Source: a bacterium | GTDB lineage: Bacteria > Desulfobacterota > Desulfobulbia > Desulfobulbales > Desulfobulbaceae | Reading direction: 5' to 3' | Assembly: GCA_030538155.1 (NCBI GenBank) | Contig: JAUNUN010000009.1 | Location: 3,613-57,186, forward strand | Length of the DNA: 53,574 bases | Shown here: one piece after another, positions 17,443 to 26,703 of the stretch | Layout of the letters: each line of letters starts with the position of its first letter | How positions within the stretch are numbered: the stretch's first letter is position 1 | Program-made: the position numbers and the translations under genes | Notes under the pieces: generated by a model | Told to the model about the DNA's origin: nothing | What the model saw: the letters and a program-made list of their open reading frames with translations, nothing else | The model's database searches: none

Positions 17443-17988
17443 TCAGGGATACAACTCTGCCTCACGAAAACGGGGCGCTGCCTGATCCTTGGCCGACAGG
17501 ATCGGTTCACCACTCAGGGGCCAATCAATAGCCAGGTCGCTGTCATTCCAGATGATGGCGCGTTCATGTTCAGGCGCGTAGTAGTCCGTGGTCAGATACA
17601 AAAATTCTGCGGACTCGGAAAGCACTACAAAGCCATGGCCAAAGCCTTCGGGCACCCAAAACTGCTTTTTATTCTCTGCTGAGAGATGGATGCCTGTCCA
17701 TTTGCCGAAAGTTGGCGAACTGCGGCGCAGATCCACCGCCACATCATACACTTCCCCACTGATCACCCGCACCAGCTTACCCTGCGGCTGCTGAATCTGG
17801 TAGTGCAGGCCGCGCAAAACATGGCGCACGGAACGGGAATGGTTTTCCTGGACAAAAATGGTGTCCAGCTCGGTTGCCTCCTGCCAGCGGCGCAGGTTGA
17901 AACTCTCAAAGAAAAAACCGCGCGCATCACCAAAAATCTGCGGTTCCAGGATGAGCACCTCGGGAATGGCTGTGCGCTTCACCAGCAT
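17443..17988 (-). CDS. rfbC: dTDP-4-dehydrorhamnose 3,5-epimerase
   Basis: From the ATG at 17988, which has AAGGAG 8 bases upstream inside the end of rfbB, the protein has 181 residues; a GTG at 17997 gives three more but lacks the spacing. Cupin epimerase motifs are FGDARGFFFESFN, QENHSRSVRHVLRGLHYQ (catalytic His in GLHYQ) and VPEGFGHGFVVLS. It makes dTDP-4-keto-L-rhamnose for surface polysaccharide. It is coupled to rfbB; rfbA and rfbD are not in the window. Confidence 0.95.
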   Translation of the reverse strand: MLVKRTAIPEVLILEPQIFGDARGFFFESFNLRRWQEATELDTIFVQENHSRSVRHVLRGLHYQIQQPQGKLVRVISGEVYDVAVDLRRSSPTFGKWTGIHLSAENKKQFWVPEGFGHGFVVLSESAEFLYLTTDYYAPEHERAIIWNDSDLAIDWPLSGEPILSAKDQAAPRFREAELYP

Positions 17989-17993
17989 GGCAA

Positions 17994-19085
17994 TCACTCC
18001 TTATCGGCTTGAACCGCTCCACGCGAGCCATACATGCTTTCGTAGTAGCTCTGGTAGGAGCCGTCGAGCACACCGTCCATCCAGTCGCGGTTGGCCAGGT
18101 ACCACTCCACCGTCTGCTCCATGCCCTGCTCAAAGGTAAAGCGCGGCCTCCAGCCCAGTTCCCGCTCTATTTTGCCCGCATCAATGGCGTAACGGCGATC
18201 ATGACCGGCCCGGTCGCGGACAAAGGTGATAAGGGAGCGGCGGGCAGCGCCGCTTGGCAGGGGCGCAATCTTTTTATCCAGGAGATCGCAGAGTAACTCG
18301 ACAATCTCAAGGTTCTTTTTCTCGTTGTGGCCGCCGATATTGTAGGATTCGCCCACTTGTCCGCTCTCAAGCACCTTGGTGATGGCCTCGCAGTGATCCA
18401 CCACATAGAGCCAGTCCCGCACGTTCTGGCCATCGCCATAGATGGGCAGGGGCTTGCCGTGCTGGGCATTGTTGAGCACCAGCGGAATCAGTTTTTCCGG
18501 AAACTGGTAGGGGCCGTAGTTGTTGGAGCAGTTGGTCAGCAAAACCGGCAGGCCGTAGGTGTGGAAATAGGCACGTACCAGATGATCAGACGAGGCCTTG
18601 GAGGCTGAGTAGGGCGAGCGCGGATCGTAAGGGGTTTCCTCGGTAAAATAGCCGGTGGGGCCCAGGGAGCCGTAGACCTCATCAGTGCTGACATGGAGAA
18701 AGCGGCAGACGGCAGCTTGGTCTTTAGCCGGCCAATGGGCCCGTGCCGCCTCAAGTAGGACAAAGGTACCGTTGATATTGGTGTGGATAAAGGCGTCCGG
18801 CCCAGTGATGGAGCGATCCACATGGGATTCTGCGGCAAAATGCACCACTGCCTGCACCTTGTGGCGGTCAAAGAGTTCATTGATCAGGTTCTGGTCGCAG
18901 ATGTCGCCATGGACAAAGGTATAGGCAGGGTTATCGGCCATATCTGCCAAGTTGGCCTGATTACCGGCATAGGTGAGTTTGTCGATATTCACCACCCGCC
19001 AGTTAGGGCGTTCGGTCAGCAGGAAACGAACAAAGTTGGCGCCGATAAAACCGCAGCCGCCGGTAACAAGGACAGTATAGGCCAT
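17994..19085 (-). CDS. rfbB: dTDP-glucose 4,6-dehydratase
   Basis: This 363-residue extended SDR protein has the NAD site [25 protein letters not shown], the catalytic STDEVYG and YSASKASSD (Tyr-x3-Lys), and the nucleotide-sugar region [17 protein letters not shown]. It converts dTDP-glucose to dTDP-4-keto-6-deoxyglucose. It is upstream of rfbC by 5 bases and ends in the latter's ribosome-binding site. Confidence 0.96.
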   Translation of the reverse strand: MAYTVLVTGGCGFIGANFVRFLLTERPNWRVVNIDKLTYAGNQANLADMADNPAYTFVHGDICDQNLINELFDRHKVQAVVHFAAESHVDRSITGPDAFIHTNINGTFVLLEAARAHWPAKDQAAVCRFLHVSTDEVYGSLGPTGYFTEETPYDPRSPYSASKASSDHLVRAYFHTYGLPVLLTNCSNNYGPYQFPEKLIPLVLNNAQHGKPLPIYGDGQNVRDWLYVVDHCEAITKVLESGQVGESYNIGGHNEKKNLEIVELLCDLLDKKIAPLPSGAARRSLITFVRDRAGHDRRYAIDAGKIERELGWRPRFTFEQGMEQTVEWYLANRDWMDGVLDGSYQSYYESMYGSRGAVQADKE

Positions 19086-19106
19086 AGCTCTTAGACTCAG
19101 TTGAAA

Positions 19107-19412
19107 TTATTCGGATTCTTCCCAGGGTGATTCCTCAAAAACGAGCGCTCCGCCGGTACTCAGGGCCTCGGCCACCTTGCGCCGGGCTGAAGTCAGGATG
19201 CGCTGCACCGTGCCTCTGGACACGCCCATGCACACTCCGGCCTCCTCCTGGATCAATCCCTTGTAGTCGCAAAGACGCAGCGCTTCCAACTCATCACGCT
19301 GCATGGGAATCTGCTTGAGTTCCACTAGGCTGATGCCCGTTGGTTTGAAGGCCTTACCACAGAAGCGGCCACCACAGATACGTTTTTTCTTAGGCCGGGG
19401 CGACATAAGCAT
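19107..19412 (-). CDS. DUF134/UPF0251 family DNA-binding protein
   Basis: This 101-residue protein starts MSPRPKKKRICGG (ATG at 19406, or two codons earlier at 19412). The region VELKQIPMQRDELEALRLCD and GLIQEEAGVCMGVSRGTVQRILTSARRKVAEAL is the family's sigma-70-region-4-like helix-turn-helix. Family members often lie near iron-sulfur or electron-transport genes; here it precedes rfbB, probably on the same transcript. Target unknown. Confidence 0.9.
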   Translation of the reverse strand: MLMSPRPKKKRICGGRFCGKAFKPTGISLVELKQIPMQRDELEALRLCDYKGLIQEEAGVCMGVSRGTVQRILTSARRKVAEALSTGGALVFEESPWEESE

Positions 19413-19472
19413 CGTTCCAGAAATCAGGTATGGATAAGTTCAACGGGCAGTATAGTAGTTCAAAAACTTCCG

Positions 19473-20939
19473 TCAACTCTTGCCGCCTTCTGTCTGCGCT
19501 TTGGCCTCCACTTCCACCAGCACCTCGACATCCGGCCAGTTTTTGGCAACAGGCTGGATCGACGGCCGAGCAATGATACCGCAGAAGATGCGGCTGTCTG
19601 TGGAAATGGCATCCAGGTAGATCGGTGTGGTCAGGATCTTGAACGAATCCCGGTCGTTCTTGGTTTTGGGCATGGTCACCAGCACTTCCTCGGGCTTAAG
19701 ACTCACCTTTTTCAGCTTCAGCCCGGCAGGCAGCTTGCCGACCAGTTGCGGGGTGATGGCCATGCTCTTTTCCTCCATGGGCGCCAAAGTCAGGTTGAGC
19801 TGAGCCGGGGAGACATCGAGCAAAGTCACATTTTTGGGCAGAGTCAGGTTTTCGCTGGTAATCACCACGGAATGCTTACCCTGATCCATGAGTCCTAAAT
19901 CAATCACCACATGCGGCGGGCTCTGGCTCAGATTTTCCATGGCCGTAAGCGGCCCGCTGAGGTGCAGCTTGACCTCGTTGGCCTTGTCTCCTACCAGAAC
20001 CGAACCATCTGCCGCAGCTGCAGTGTAGTCCACTGCGGCAACCACACTCCGCTCCACGATATTACGGGTGGTATCCAGCACAGAGAGGGAAAAGGCGGCA
20101 GCGACAACCAGGCTGAGCATGGCATGGAAAAGGGATGCTTTACTCAAGGCCCATGCCTTCTTTTTCTTGCGCATCAGGCCTGCATTCTGCAGATGGCTGA
20201 CAATGAGCGCACTGATTTCGTCGGTGTTTTCCACCGGCAGCATCTGGCCGTCAACAAAGGCGGAAACCCATCCCCTTTCCTCAGAGACAACCAGGGCCAG
20301 CGCGTCGGTCTGCTCGGCAAGGCCCATGGCGGCGTGGTGTCTGGTGCCGAAGGTGTTGGCCAGGCGGGAAGAACTGGACATGGGCAGACGGACACCGAAA
20401 CGGGCAATACGCTCGCCCTGAATGATTATAGCGCCATCATGGCCCGGTGAATTGGGGTCAAAAATACTGAGGATGAGCGGGTAACTCGGCTCAGCATTCA
20501 AGGGAAAGCCGCCGGTCGTTTTTTCGCCGATTGGTTCTCGGCCCGGGTAGACAATAAGCGCGCCGCAACAGTCCTTGGCCATGGCCACGAGGCAGTCGGC
20601 AATGAGCTTGGGGAAGTGTTCATCGCTTGCCTGCGCAGCCCTGGGCGGGGCCCATACCGCGCGCTCCAGCACTTTCCTCAACTCGGGCTGAAAAATAATG
20701 ATAAGACCGATCAGGGCCACATGACTGACGTTGTTATAAATCCACTCGATCCCCCGCAAATTGAGGAGATTGGCGGCAATAAATACGACGAGAGCCAGAA
20801 AGATTCCGGCCATGATCTTCCAGGTGCCCAGCCGCATCAGGGTGCGCTGCAGGAAAAAAAGGGCCGTGCTGATCAGGGCGATATCCAGCAGGGTACGCCA
20901 GGAAAAAGCTGCTTCAAGAAAGGACGAGGAAAGTTCCAT
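19473..20939 (-). CDS. cdaA: Diadenylate cyclase CdaA fused to YbbR repeats
   Basis: This 488-residue protein makes cyclic-di-AMP. Three N-terminal membrane helices (about 14-33, 42-62, 72-86) are followed by the DAC domain with D168-G169-A170 in GHDGAIII and GTRHHAA at 198-204 (the usual second motif is RHR; here the third residue is His). After a basic stretch (RKKKKAW) comes another membrane helix (about 268-290), then two or more YbbR-type repeats, which in Bacillus form the separate CdaA regulator CdaR. The two proteins are thus joined in one chain with the repeats predicted outside the membrane. It is not preceded by glmM, the usual partner. Domain calls are firm. Confidence 0.92.
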   Translation of the reverse strand: MELSSSFLEAAFSWRTLLDIALISTALFFLQRTLMRLGTWKIMAGIFLALVVFIAANLLNLRGIEWIYNNVSHVALIGLIIIFQPELRKVLERAVWAPPRAAQASDEHFPKLIADCLVAMAKDCCGALIVYPGREPIGEKTTGGFPLNAEPSYPLILSIFDPNSPGHDGAIIIQGERIARFGVRLPMSSSSRLANTFGTRHHAAMGLAEQTDALALVVSEERGWVSAFVDGQMLPVENTDEISALIVSHLQNAGLMRKKKKAWALSKASLFHAMLSLVVAAAFSLSVLDTTRNIVERSVVAAVDYTAAAADGSVLVGDKANEVKLHLSGPLTAMENLSQSPPHVVIDLGLMDQGKHSVVITSENLTLPKNVTLLDVSPAQLNLTLAPMEEKSMAITPQLVGKLPAGLKLKKVSLKPEEVLVTMPKTKNDRDSFKILTTPIYLDAISTDSRIFCGIIARPSIQPVAKNWPDVEVLVEVEAKAQTEGGKS

Positions 20940-21211
20940 GAACGTGCAGAAAATGGGATAAGCGCAAGGGCAGGCAGGGATTGTTCTTCTGTTGCCGCCT
21001 ACTCGCCCATTTATACCAGTTCACTATTAGTTTACTCAATCTAATTATGCCGAGGCAACATGTGGTGTGCAAGCTGAAGCGATGATTCAGGACGGATACG
21101 ATACAGGCAAAATGCACCGGGAAGGCAATGGTTTTGAAAGAAATTCTTGCTCTTTTCCTCCTTTTGGTTAATATGATTGTTTCGTGATTTTTATTTATAA
21201 GGAGATGCACC

Positions 21212-21409
21212 ATGTCACGCGTTTGCGCCATCTGTGGAAAAGGCCCTGTAAGCGGCAATAGTGTCAGCCATGCCAACAACAAAACCCGTCGCCGCTGGAT
21301 GCCCAACCTGCAAAAGGTTCGCGCGGTCAGCAGCAATGGCGGTACCCGGCAGATTAACGCCTGTACCCGTTGCATCCGTTCGGGTGCTGTTACCAAGCCG
21401 CTTCGCTAA
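21212..21409 (+). CDS. rpmB: 50S ribosomal protein L28
   Basis: This 65-residue protein follows a strong AAGGAG site. It shows the L28 pattern [32 protein letters not shown] and a second cysteine pair CTRCI, giving a possible zinc-binding C-x2-C...C-x2-C form. It binds the large ribosomal subunit. The length is normal. Confidence 0.97.
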   Translation: MSRVCAICGKGPVSGNSVSHANNKTRRRWMPNLQKVRAVSSNGGTRQINACTRCIRSGAVTKPLR

Positions 21410-21474
21410 GCGCCATCCTGCTTACCGGCTCCAGAGGTTATCTTGATCCACTCACTTAAACGGGCTGGAAAGGT

Positions 21475-21732
21475 ATGAGTGAAGAAAGCATTCGTTTTCT
21501 TCCCTATGAGCAGGCGGTTGAGTTGGTTGCCGCCATTCAGGAAGAAGAAGATATCGACAACCCCGACCGGCGCATTCTGACGGTGTACAACCACGCCAAC
21601 CACGCTGTCTGCTGGTTCGACTTTGAAGAAGTCATGCGCGATGCCGGGGTTCAGGGCCAGGATGCCGCATCCAAACAAACCCTGACCGAATACGTGCTCC
21701 ATCATATCCCTGACTGGGCTCTGGACGGCTAA
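21475..21732 (+). CDS. Small acidic protein of unknown function downstream of rpmB
   Basis: This 85-residue protein is likely real because it lies 65 bases after rpmB in line, has a proper start, and keeps an acidic, well-structured composition (VELVAAIQEEEDIDNPDR, then ILTVYNHANHAVCWFDFEE). It has no signal peptide or membrane helix. It may be conserved in relatives, but the family is not recognised. Confidence 0.65.
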   Translation: MSEESIRFLPYEQAVELVAAIQEEEDIDNPDRRILTVYNHANHAVCWFDFEEVMRDAGVQGQDAASKQTLTEYVLHHIPDWALDG

Positions 21733-21742
21733 CCACCTCATC

Positions 21743-22570
21743 TTATTCCAGAATTCCAGGCGGCATTGCCGCTACCTTCTCACCACCGAGTACATAACCG
21801 CCATCCATCCGCAGGACCATGCCGGTGCAGTATTTTGCATCGCGCACCAGAAAAAGAACCATTTTGGCCACCTCTTCAGGCCTGCCTGTCCGCTTAAGAA
21901 GAACATGATCTAAAAGCGCATGTTGCTCCTCAGAGTTCAGGCTTTGCCAGCCTCTGGTGCCTGGGCCATGGCGGTTGTCGATTAACCCCAACATCAGTTC
22001 ATTGACCCGGATGGTGGGTGCGCCCTCCCGGGCCCACTGTTCAGTCAAGGCCGAAACAGCGCGATTGGCCAGACTGTAACCGTCGCTGAACAGGAGCGCT
22101 GCCGGGCCGCTCCGCCCCACCAGACCGGCGATGGAAGAAATATTCACCACCGCGGCCTCTTGGGCCCGGCGCAGCATTGGCAAAATATGCCGCCAGATCA
22201 ACCACTTTGCCCGCAGGGTGGTTTCCAATTCGCACTGCCATTGCTGCTGGTTGACAGGGTGGTTGTAGTCGCCGTGCACCACCGGCATGCCGCCGCGCTC
22301 GATATTGTTAATGACGATTTCAAGGCCGCCCCAATCTCTAGCCACCTGGCTGCATACAGCGGCGACCTCTTCTTCCCGGCGCAGGTCTGCCTGCATGAGC
22401 AAATGCCGACCTGTTCCGCCGAACTCCTCCTGAAGGCTTGCAACCGATTCCGGCCAGTCAAACCAGGGCAAGGCCAAGCAAACACCCTGGCTCGCCAGGA
22501 CTCGGGCAATTTCGCGTCCTATTCCCCTTGCCGCGCCCAGAACCAGGGCCCTTTTACCGTGTAAGTTCAT
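21743..22570 (-). CDS. Short-chain dehydrogenase/reductase-like protein with altered active site
   Basis: This 275-residue classical SDR fold has a cofactor site LGAARGIGREIA, a modified NNIE in place of NNAG, the catalytic serine in NISSIAG, and tyrosine in YSLANRAV. The expected lysine of Tyr-x3-Lys is replaced by Asn. The C-terminus has RTGRPEEVAKMVLFLVRD and GMVLRMDGGY, typical for the family. Loss of the lysine suggests weak or no oxidoreductase activity. It is convergent with the small gene at 21475. Substrate unknown. Confidence 0.88.
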   Translation of the reverse strand: MNLHGKRALVLGAARGIGREIARVLASQGVCLALPWFDWPESVASLQEEFGGTGRHLLMQADLRREEEVAAVCSQVARDWGGLEIVINNIERGGMPVVHGDYNHPVNQQQWQCELETTLRAKWLIWRHILPMLRRAQEAAVVNISSIAGLVGRSGPAALLFSDGYSLANRAVSALTEQWAREGAPTIRVNELMLGLIDNRHGPGTRGWQSLNSEEQHALLDHVLLKRTGRPEEVAKMVLFLVRDAKYCTGMVLRMDGGYVLGGEKVAAMPPGILE

Positions 22571-22669
22571 CTTGTCTCCTGCAAGGCGGCACCCTATAGT
22601 AGCTCAATACAAAACCGTTTTATATCAGTCAAAATGTACTCAATGTACCCAATGAGAGGCCTTGCGACA

Positions 22670-25552
22670 ATGCCGAGACAACTCTTTTGCCGCCATCACC
22701 TGCCTGTATTTTTGTGGATACTTGCGGGCACCCTGCTCTTCCCCCATGTGCTCTTGGGCAAAACAAGAGCACTGCCGACACAGCAAAGCCCGGCCTGCTT
22801 CAGTCAGGGATGGCCGCACGAGTACAGTGATTTACCGGTCGATCCCACCCTTATTTTTGGTCGCCTCGACAACGGTCTGCGCTATGTACTCAAGAAAAAC
22901 AGTGAACCCAGAAACCGCGTCGCCATGTATCTGAACATTCAGGCAGGCTCGCTGCAAGAAACAGAAGAACAGCGGGGCCTGGCGCACTTTCTTGAGCACA
23001 TGCTCTTCAACGGCACCAGCCACTACTCTCCGGGTACGCTGGTGGAATATTTCCAGTCCATAGGCATGGATTTTGGCGCAGACACCAATGCCTACACCAG
23101 CTACGACCGAACAGTCTACAAGCTTGTTTTACCGGCAGCAGACAAAAAAACACTAGACGAAGGCCTGCTGGTGCTGGCGGATTTTGCCCAGGGCGCTTTG
23201 CTCCTGGAACAAGAGGTGGATCGGGAACGGGGCATTATATTTGCGGAAAAACGGGACCGGGATTCAGCCGGAGCAAGGGTACGCAAGGCGCAGCTCGCTT
23301 TTGATTTTGCCGGCACCCTAGTTGCCGAGCGTGATCCCATTGGTACCGATGAAACCCTTCGGCAGGCCGATGCCGCCCGTTTGCGCGCCTTTTACGAAAA
23401 CTGGTACCGGCCGGACAACTTCTTTGTGGTGGTTGTCGGCGACATGGACACCAGCCTAGTTGAACGTCTGTTGCGCGAGCAATTCTCCAAGCTTAAAACA
23501 CCTGCGGCTTCAAACCCGGTCTGTCCGGACTATGGCACACCCAAAGCATCAGGTGTAGAGATGCGCCACCTGGCAGAGCCGGAACTCGGCTATACCGAGG
23601 TCAATCTCACAGTCGTGCAGGCAGAAGTACCAGAAGCAGACACCCTGGCGCGGGAGACCGCCATGCTGCATCGCTATCTGGCCCTTGTGCTCCTGAATAA
23701 CCGTCTGCAACAGGTAGAGCGGGAGTCTGGCGGAAAAATTTCTAAAACCATGGCCTTTTCCGGCAACTTTATCCGCCAGTTCAGCTACAACCTGCTGACA
23801 ACCCGCACCGAGACGGCTGACTGGAAAGAAGGTTTGCACCAACTGCAACGGGTGCTTGAACAAAGCCTGCGCTACGGCTTCACCTTAGCGGAGCTGGAAC
23901 GGGGCAAGAAAGAAGTCAGGGCCATGCTGGAAAAGGAAATGCGCACTGCCGATGCCCGCGACAGCCGCAAACTTGCCATGGAACTGATCCGCAGCATCAA
24001 CGGACAGGAAGTGTCGCTCTCGCCTAAGCAGAAACATGATCTTTTCGTGCCCCTTTTAGAACAAAGCTCGCTGAGCGTTGTCAATCAGGCCCTGCACCAG
24101 ATGTGGCCGCCCGAACCACGAACCGTCAGCGTGGCCGGCACAGCCATGCCGGAAGTAAGCGCTGAACAGGCCAAAGAGGCCATGCGTGTTGTGTACACCA
24201 CCACTGCACAGGGAGAAATAACGCCCTGGCAGGAAAGAGAGCAGATCGCCTTTCCCTACCTGCAGGTTCCGGATAAAAACGAAAATCCTGTGCGAGAGAG
24301 TACTGATTCCAGCCTCGATGTGCAGCGTCTGGAGTTTGCCAACGGACTTGTCGCACATGTGAAAAAAACGGATTTTCAGCCCAATCAGCTCCTCATGACA
24401 GCCCATTTCGGCCAAGGCCGCCAGGGTGAACCATGGCCTGGGGCTGCACTTCTTGCCCAGGGCCTGATCAAAGAGAGCGGCACGGCCGCAATGAGCCGCG
24501 AGCAGTTGCAGCAGGCCCTGGCCGGACACAACGTTTCCCTTGATTTTGCCGTGGGGCCGGAGAGCTTTTCCTTCAACGGAGGCGCTCTTTCTTCCGAACT
24601 GGAATTACTGCTGCAACTGCTCTATGCGCGCCTGCACGATCCCGGTTTCAGGCCGGATGCCTTTGCCATGGGCAAGGAACAGCTCAGACAGATGTACACG
24701 CAGATGGCGCATTCCGTTGAGGGCATGCACCAGCTCAAGGGTGAGTCTTTCCTGAGCGGAGGCAGCCGTTTTTACACCATGCCTGCCTGGGAGGAAGTGG
24801 AGGCTCTCAGTTTGGAACAGATAAGCGGCTGGTTGCAGCCTGTTTTCAAGAGTAGCCCCCTTGAGATCACTATTGTCGGTGATGTTGATCCGGCTCTGGT
24901 ACGCCAATTGCTCAGCACATATTTCGGCGCGGAAAAACGAGTCAAAGAGCAGCCGGTGCAGGAAAAACCTATTGTTTTTCCCCAGGGGAAGACCCTGCGC
25001 CTGACCGCGCCAAGCTCATCGGGCAAAGCTCAGCTTACGATCGCCTGGAAAACAGACGATTTCTGGCAGATCGACCGCACCCGCGGCCTCAATATACTGG
25101 CAAATGTACTAGGTGACCGGTTGCGGCTGAAGATCCGCGAAGAGTTGGGAGCAGTGTATTCACCCCAGGTCTTCAACCTGCCCAGCCGAATCGATAGCGA
25201 CTTTGGACTATTGGAAAGCCGCCTCATCATCGACCCGGCCCAGGCCGAACAGCTTGCAGAGGTAGTGCGGCAGGTTGCCGCAGACCTTGCCAAAGACGGA
25301 GTGAGTGCGGAGGAGTTTAAACGGGCCCAGGAACCGACCCTTACCGCCATCCGGGAGCAGATGCGCAGCAATGCCTACTGGCTGCACACAGTGCTCAGCC
25401 TATCCAGCCGCCACCCGGAGCAGTTAGAATGGCCCAAAACCATCCTGCAGGATTTCACGGCCATGCAGCAGGAAAGTATCGGCAAGCTCGCGCAACAGTA
25501 TCTGCAGCCTGAGCAGGCCGCAAGCGTACTGGTTTTGCCGCAACAACCATAA
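22670..25552 (+). CDS. M16-family zinc protease (insulinase/PqqL-like), secreted
   Basis: Four in-frame ATGs lie at 22634, 22643, 22652 and 22670; the last is favoured because GAGAGG sits 10 bases before it. The resulting 960-residue protein has a signal peptide (LPVFLWILAGTLLFPHVLLG). Its N-terminal peptidase domain has the inverted zinc motif HFLEH (about 106-110) and a downstream helix containing RERGIIFAEKRDRD, which supplies the third ligand. Three further M16-like domains follow; the last repeats fold features without the zinc site (GDRLRLKIREELGAVYSP). It probably degrades peptides in the periplasm or outside the cell. The length fits four-domain pitrilysin-type enzymes. Confidence 0.9.
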   Translation: MPRQLFCRHHLPVFLWILAGTLLFPHVLLGKTRALPTQQSPACFSQGWPHEYSDLPVDPTLIFGRLDNGLRYVLKKNSEPRNRVAMYLNIQAGSLQETEEQRGLAHFLEHMLFNGTSHYSPGTLVEYFQSIGMDFGADTNAYTSYDRTVYKLVLPAADKKTLDEGLLVLADFAQGALLLEQEVDRERGIIFAEKRDRDSAGARVRKAQLAFDFAGTLVAERDPIGTDETLRQADAARLRAFYENWYRPDNFFVVVVGDMDTSLVERLLREQFSKLKTPAASNPVCPDYGTPKASGVEMRHLAEPELGYTEVNLTVVQAEVPEADTLARETAMLHRYLALVLLNNRLQQVERESGGKISKTMAFSGNFIRQFSYNLLTTRTETADWKEGLHQLQRVLEQSLRYGFTLAELERGKKEVRAMLEKEMRTADARDSRKLAMELIRSINGQEVSLSPKQKHDLFVPLLEQSSLSVVNQALHQMWPPEPRTVSVAGTAMPEVSAEQAKEAMRVVYTTTAQGEITPWQEREQIAFPYLQVPDKNENPVRESTDSSLDVQRLEFANGLVAHVKKTDFQPNQLLMTAHFGQGRQGEPWPGAALLAQGLIKESGTAAMSREQLQQALAGHNVSLDFAVGPESFSFNGGALSSELELLLQLLYARLHDPGFRPDAFAMGKEQLRQMYTQMAHSVEGMHQLKGESFLSGGSRFYTMPAWEEVEALSLEQISGWLQPVFKSSPLEITIVGDVDPALVRQLLSTYFGAEKRVKEQPVQEKPIVFPQGKTLRLTAPSSSGKAQLTIAWKTDDFWQIDRTRGLNILANVLGDRLRLKIREELGAVYSPQVFNLPSRIDSDFGLLESRLIIDPAQAEQLAEVVRQVAADLAKDGVSAEEFKRAQEPTLTAIREQMRSNAYWLHTVLSLSSRHPEQLEWPKTILQDFTAMQQESIGKLAQQYLQPEQAASVLVLPQQP

Positions 25553-25568
25553 AGCAGCCATAAAAAAT

Positions 25569-25608
25569 CCGGCCGGGCATATCCTGCTCAGGAAATATAC
25601 CAGGCCGG
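25569..25608 (-). terminator. Long hairpin with T-tract on the minus strand
   Basis: CCGGCC (25569-25574) and GGCCGG (25603-25608) close an imperfect inverted repeat of about 18 bp per arm around GCTC. On the minus strand it is followed by A then six T, so it would stop transcripts coming leftward from the macrodomain gene; it may also slow rightward transcription from the protease gene. Confidence 0.65.
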
Positions 25609-25658
25609 TTCACGCAGGAGGAGGCTTCTTTGTATTGCAGGATCCGTCAAACTTTTGG

Positions 25659-25682
25659 AGCCCCCCGCTATAACCGGGGGCT
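25659..25682. repeat. GC-rich hairpin beside a transposase remnant
   Basis: AGCCCCC (25659-25665) pairs perfectly with GGGGGCT (25676-25682). It resembles end hairpins of IS200/IS605 elements, and TTACTCAA follows directly. No transposase of that family is present, so the origin is a guess. Confidence 0.4.
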
Positions 25683-25683
25683 T

Positions 25684-25947
25684 ACTCAAGAAAAACTACA
25701 ACCGGCTCGGCCCCTGTGCCCTGATGTGGGTTGACCGATATTTTCACACCCACCAGGCGAAACGGATACGCCGTGAACTCAAGCGGCTGAAGTTTTTTTC
25801 GGGCTGGCTGTACCGAGGCATTGTTCGCAAAATCGGTGAGAAAGCCGATCTACAGGCTGTGTTTTCGACGGAGCTTAGCTTGGCACAGCGCTTGCTCATC
25901 CTGCAGCGGCAAGACAAGAACAAACGCTACAGCTTGTGTGCGCTTTT
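25684..25947 (+). pseudogene. Fragment of an IS5-type transposase
   Basis: The stretch beginning KKNYNRLGP and continuing through FHTHQAKRIRRELKRLK, RGIVRKIGEKADLQAVF and LAQRLLILQRQDKNKRYSL matches the central part of IS5-like (DDE) transposases, where the usual continuation is YSLHAPEVECI. Here it breaks off after RYSL. There is no N-terminal domain, no DDE triad and no terminal repeats, so only an internal remnant of about 85 residues is left. Family recognition is from memory of the motif pattern. Confidence 0.65.
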
Positions 25948-25976
25948 CACTGCATGCTATCCCATCTTAATCCATT

Positions 25977-26483
25977 CTAATCCAAACCACGGAAGGCCTG
26001 GGTAAAGGCGGCCCGCACTCGGGCATCGAAGCAGACCACAAAGACCTCTGCAGGTTTGCCGTTCTTATCGAGGAAGGACTGCAAGGTATCGATGGCGGTA
26101 TCTGCCGCCTCATCCACAGGGAAACCGTAGGCGCCGCAACTGATGGCCGGAAAGGCGATGGAGCTGATGTTGTTGGCAATGGCCAACTCCAGGCTACGGC
26201 GGTAGCAACCGGCCAAAAAAAAGTGCTCGTTGTTGCCGCCGCCCTTCCATACCGGGCCTACGGTGTGGATGACAAACTTTGCCGGTAGGTTGTAGCCCTT
26301 GGTGATGACCGCATCTCCGGTTTTACAACCGCCGATCTTTTTGCATTCTTCCAGCAGTTCCGGTCCGGCCGCACGATGAATAGCGCCGTCGACCCCACCC
26401 CCGCCGAGCAGGCTTTCATTGGCCGCATTGACAATGGCATCCACCTTCAGGGTAGTGATATCGTTATCTATCAACTTGATCAT
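25977..26483 (-). CDS. Macrodomain protein, O-acetyl-ADP-ribose deacetylase type
   Basis: This 168-residue single-domain protein has [21 protein letters not shown] (the ADP-ribose loop with VNAAN and [10 protein letters not shown]), then [12 protein letters not shown] and the phosphate loop. These are the signatures of the YmdB/MacroD group, which hydrolyses O-acetyl-ADP-ribose and mono-ADP-ribosyl groups. The length is normal. It stands alone, convergent with the transposase remnant and divergent from the potassium channel gene. Confidence 0.93.
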   Translation of the reverse strand: MIKLIDNDITTLKVDAIVNAANESLLGGGGVDGAIHRAAGPELLEECKKIGGCKTGDAVITKGYNLPAKFVIHTVGPVWKGGGNNEHFFLAGCYRRSLELAIANNISSIAFPAISCGAYGFPVDEAADTAIDTLQSFLDKNGKPAEVFVVCFDARVRAAFTQAFRGLD

Positions 26484-26583
26484 TACTCTCTCCTTGTCTA
26501 TGATGAGTGCCGCCGTTGTGGCGGCTATAGCTTCACTAAGGTTCGTACCGAATAGACCGTTTAGGCATGCACATTTCCGTTAT

Positions 26584-26680
26584 TGTCCTCTGCAAGGAAG
26601 GGTGAATGCAAGGAAAAACGGAAAGACTGCCGGGCTGCCGCAACCCCTTCCCGCTTTTCCACCCCACAGAAGCCCATAGA
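26584..26680 (+). promoter_or_regulatory. Possible structured leader upstream of the potassium channel gene
   Basis: GGAAGGGT (about 26596-26603) pairs with ACCCCTTCC (about 26642-26650) around an inner GC-rich region (CGG...CCG pairs), and GGAAAA pairs with TTTTCC nearby. The order of purine and GCC/GGG blocks is reminiscent of nucleotide-binding riboswitches, but no known consensus fits. It may be only an attenuator or chance structure. Confidence 0.3.
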
Positions 26681-26703
26681 TCACAGAGTCAAAGGTCCTT
26701 CGT

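Noticed and set aside
26584..26680. Cyclic-di-GMP (GEMM), cobalamin or cyclic-di-AMP riboswitch
   Set aside because: Short blocks look similar, but the order and spacing of conserved bases do not fit any of these consensus structures.
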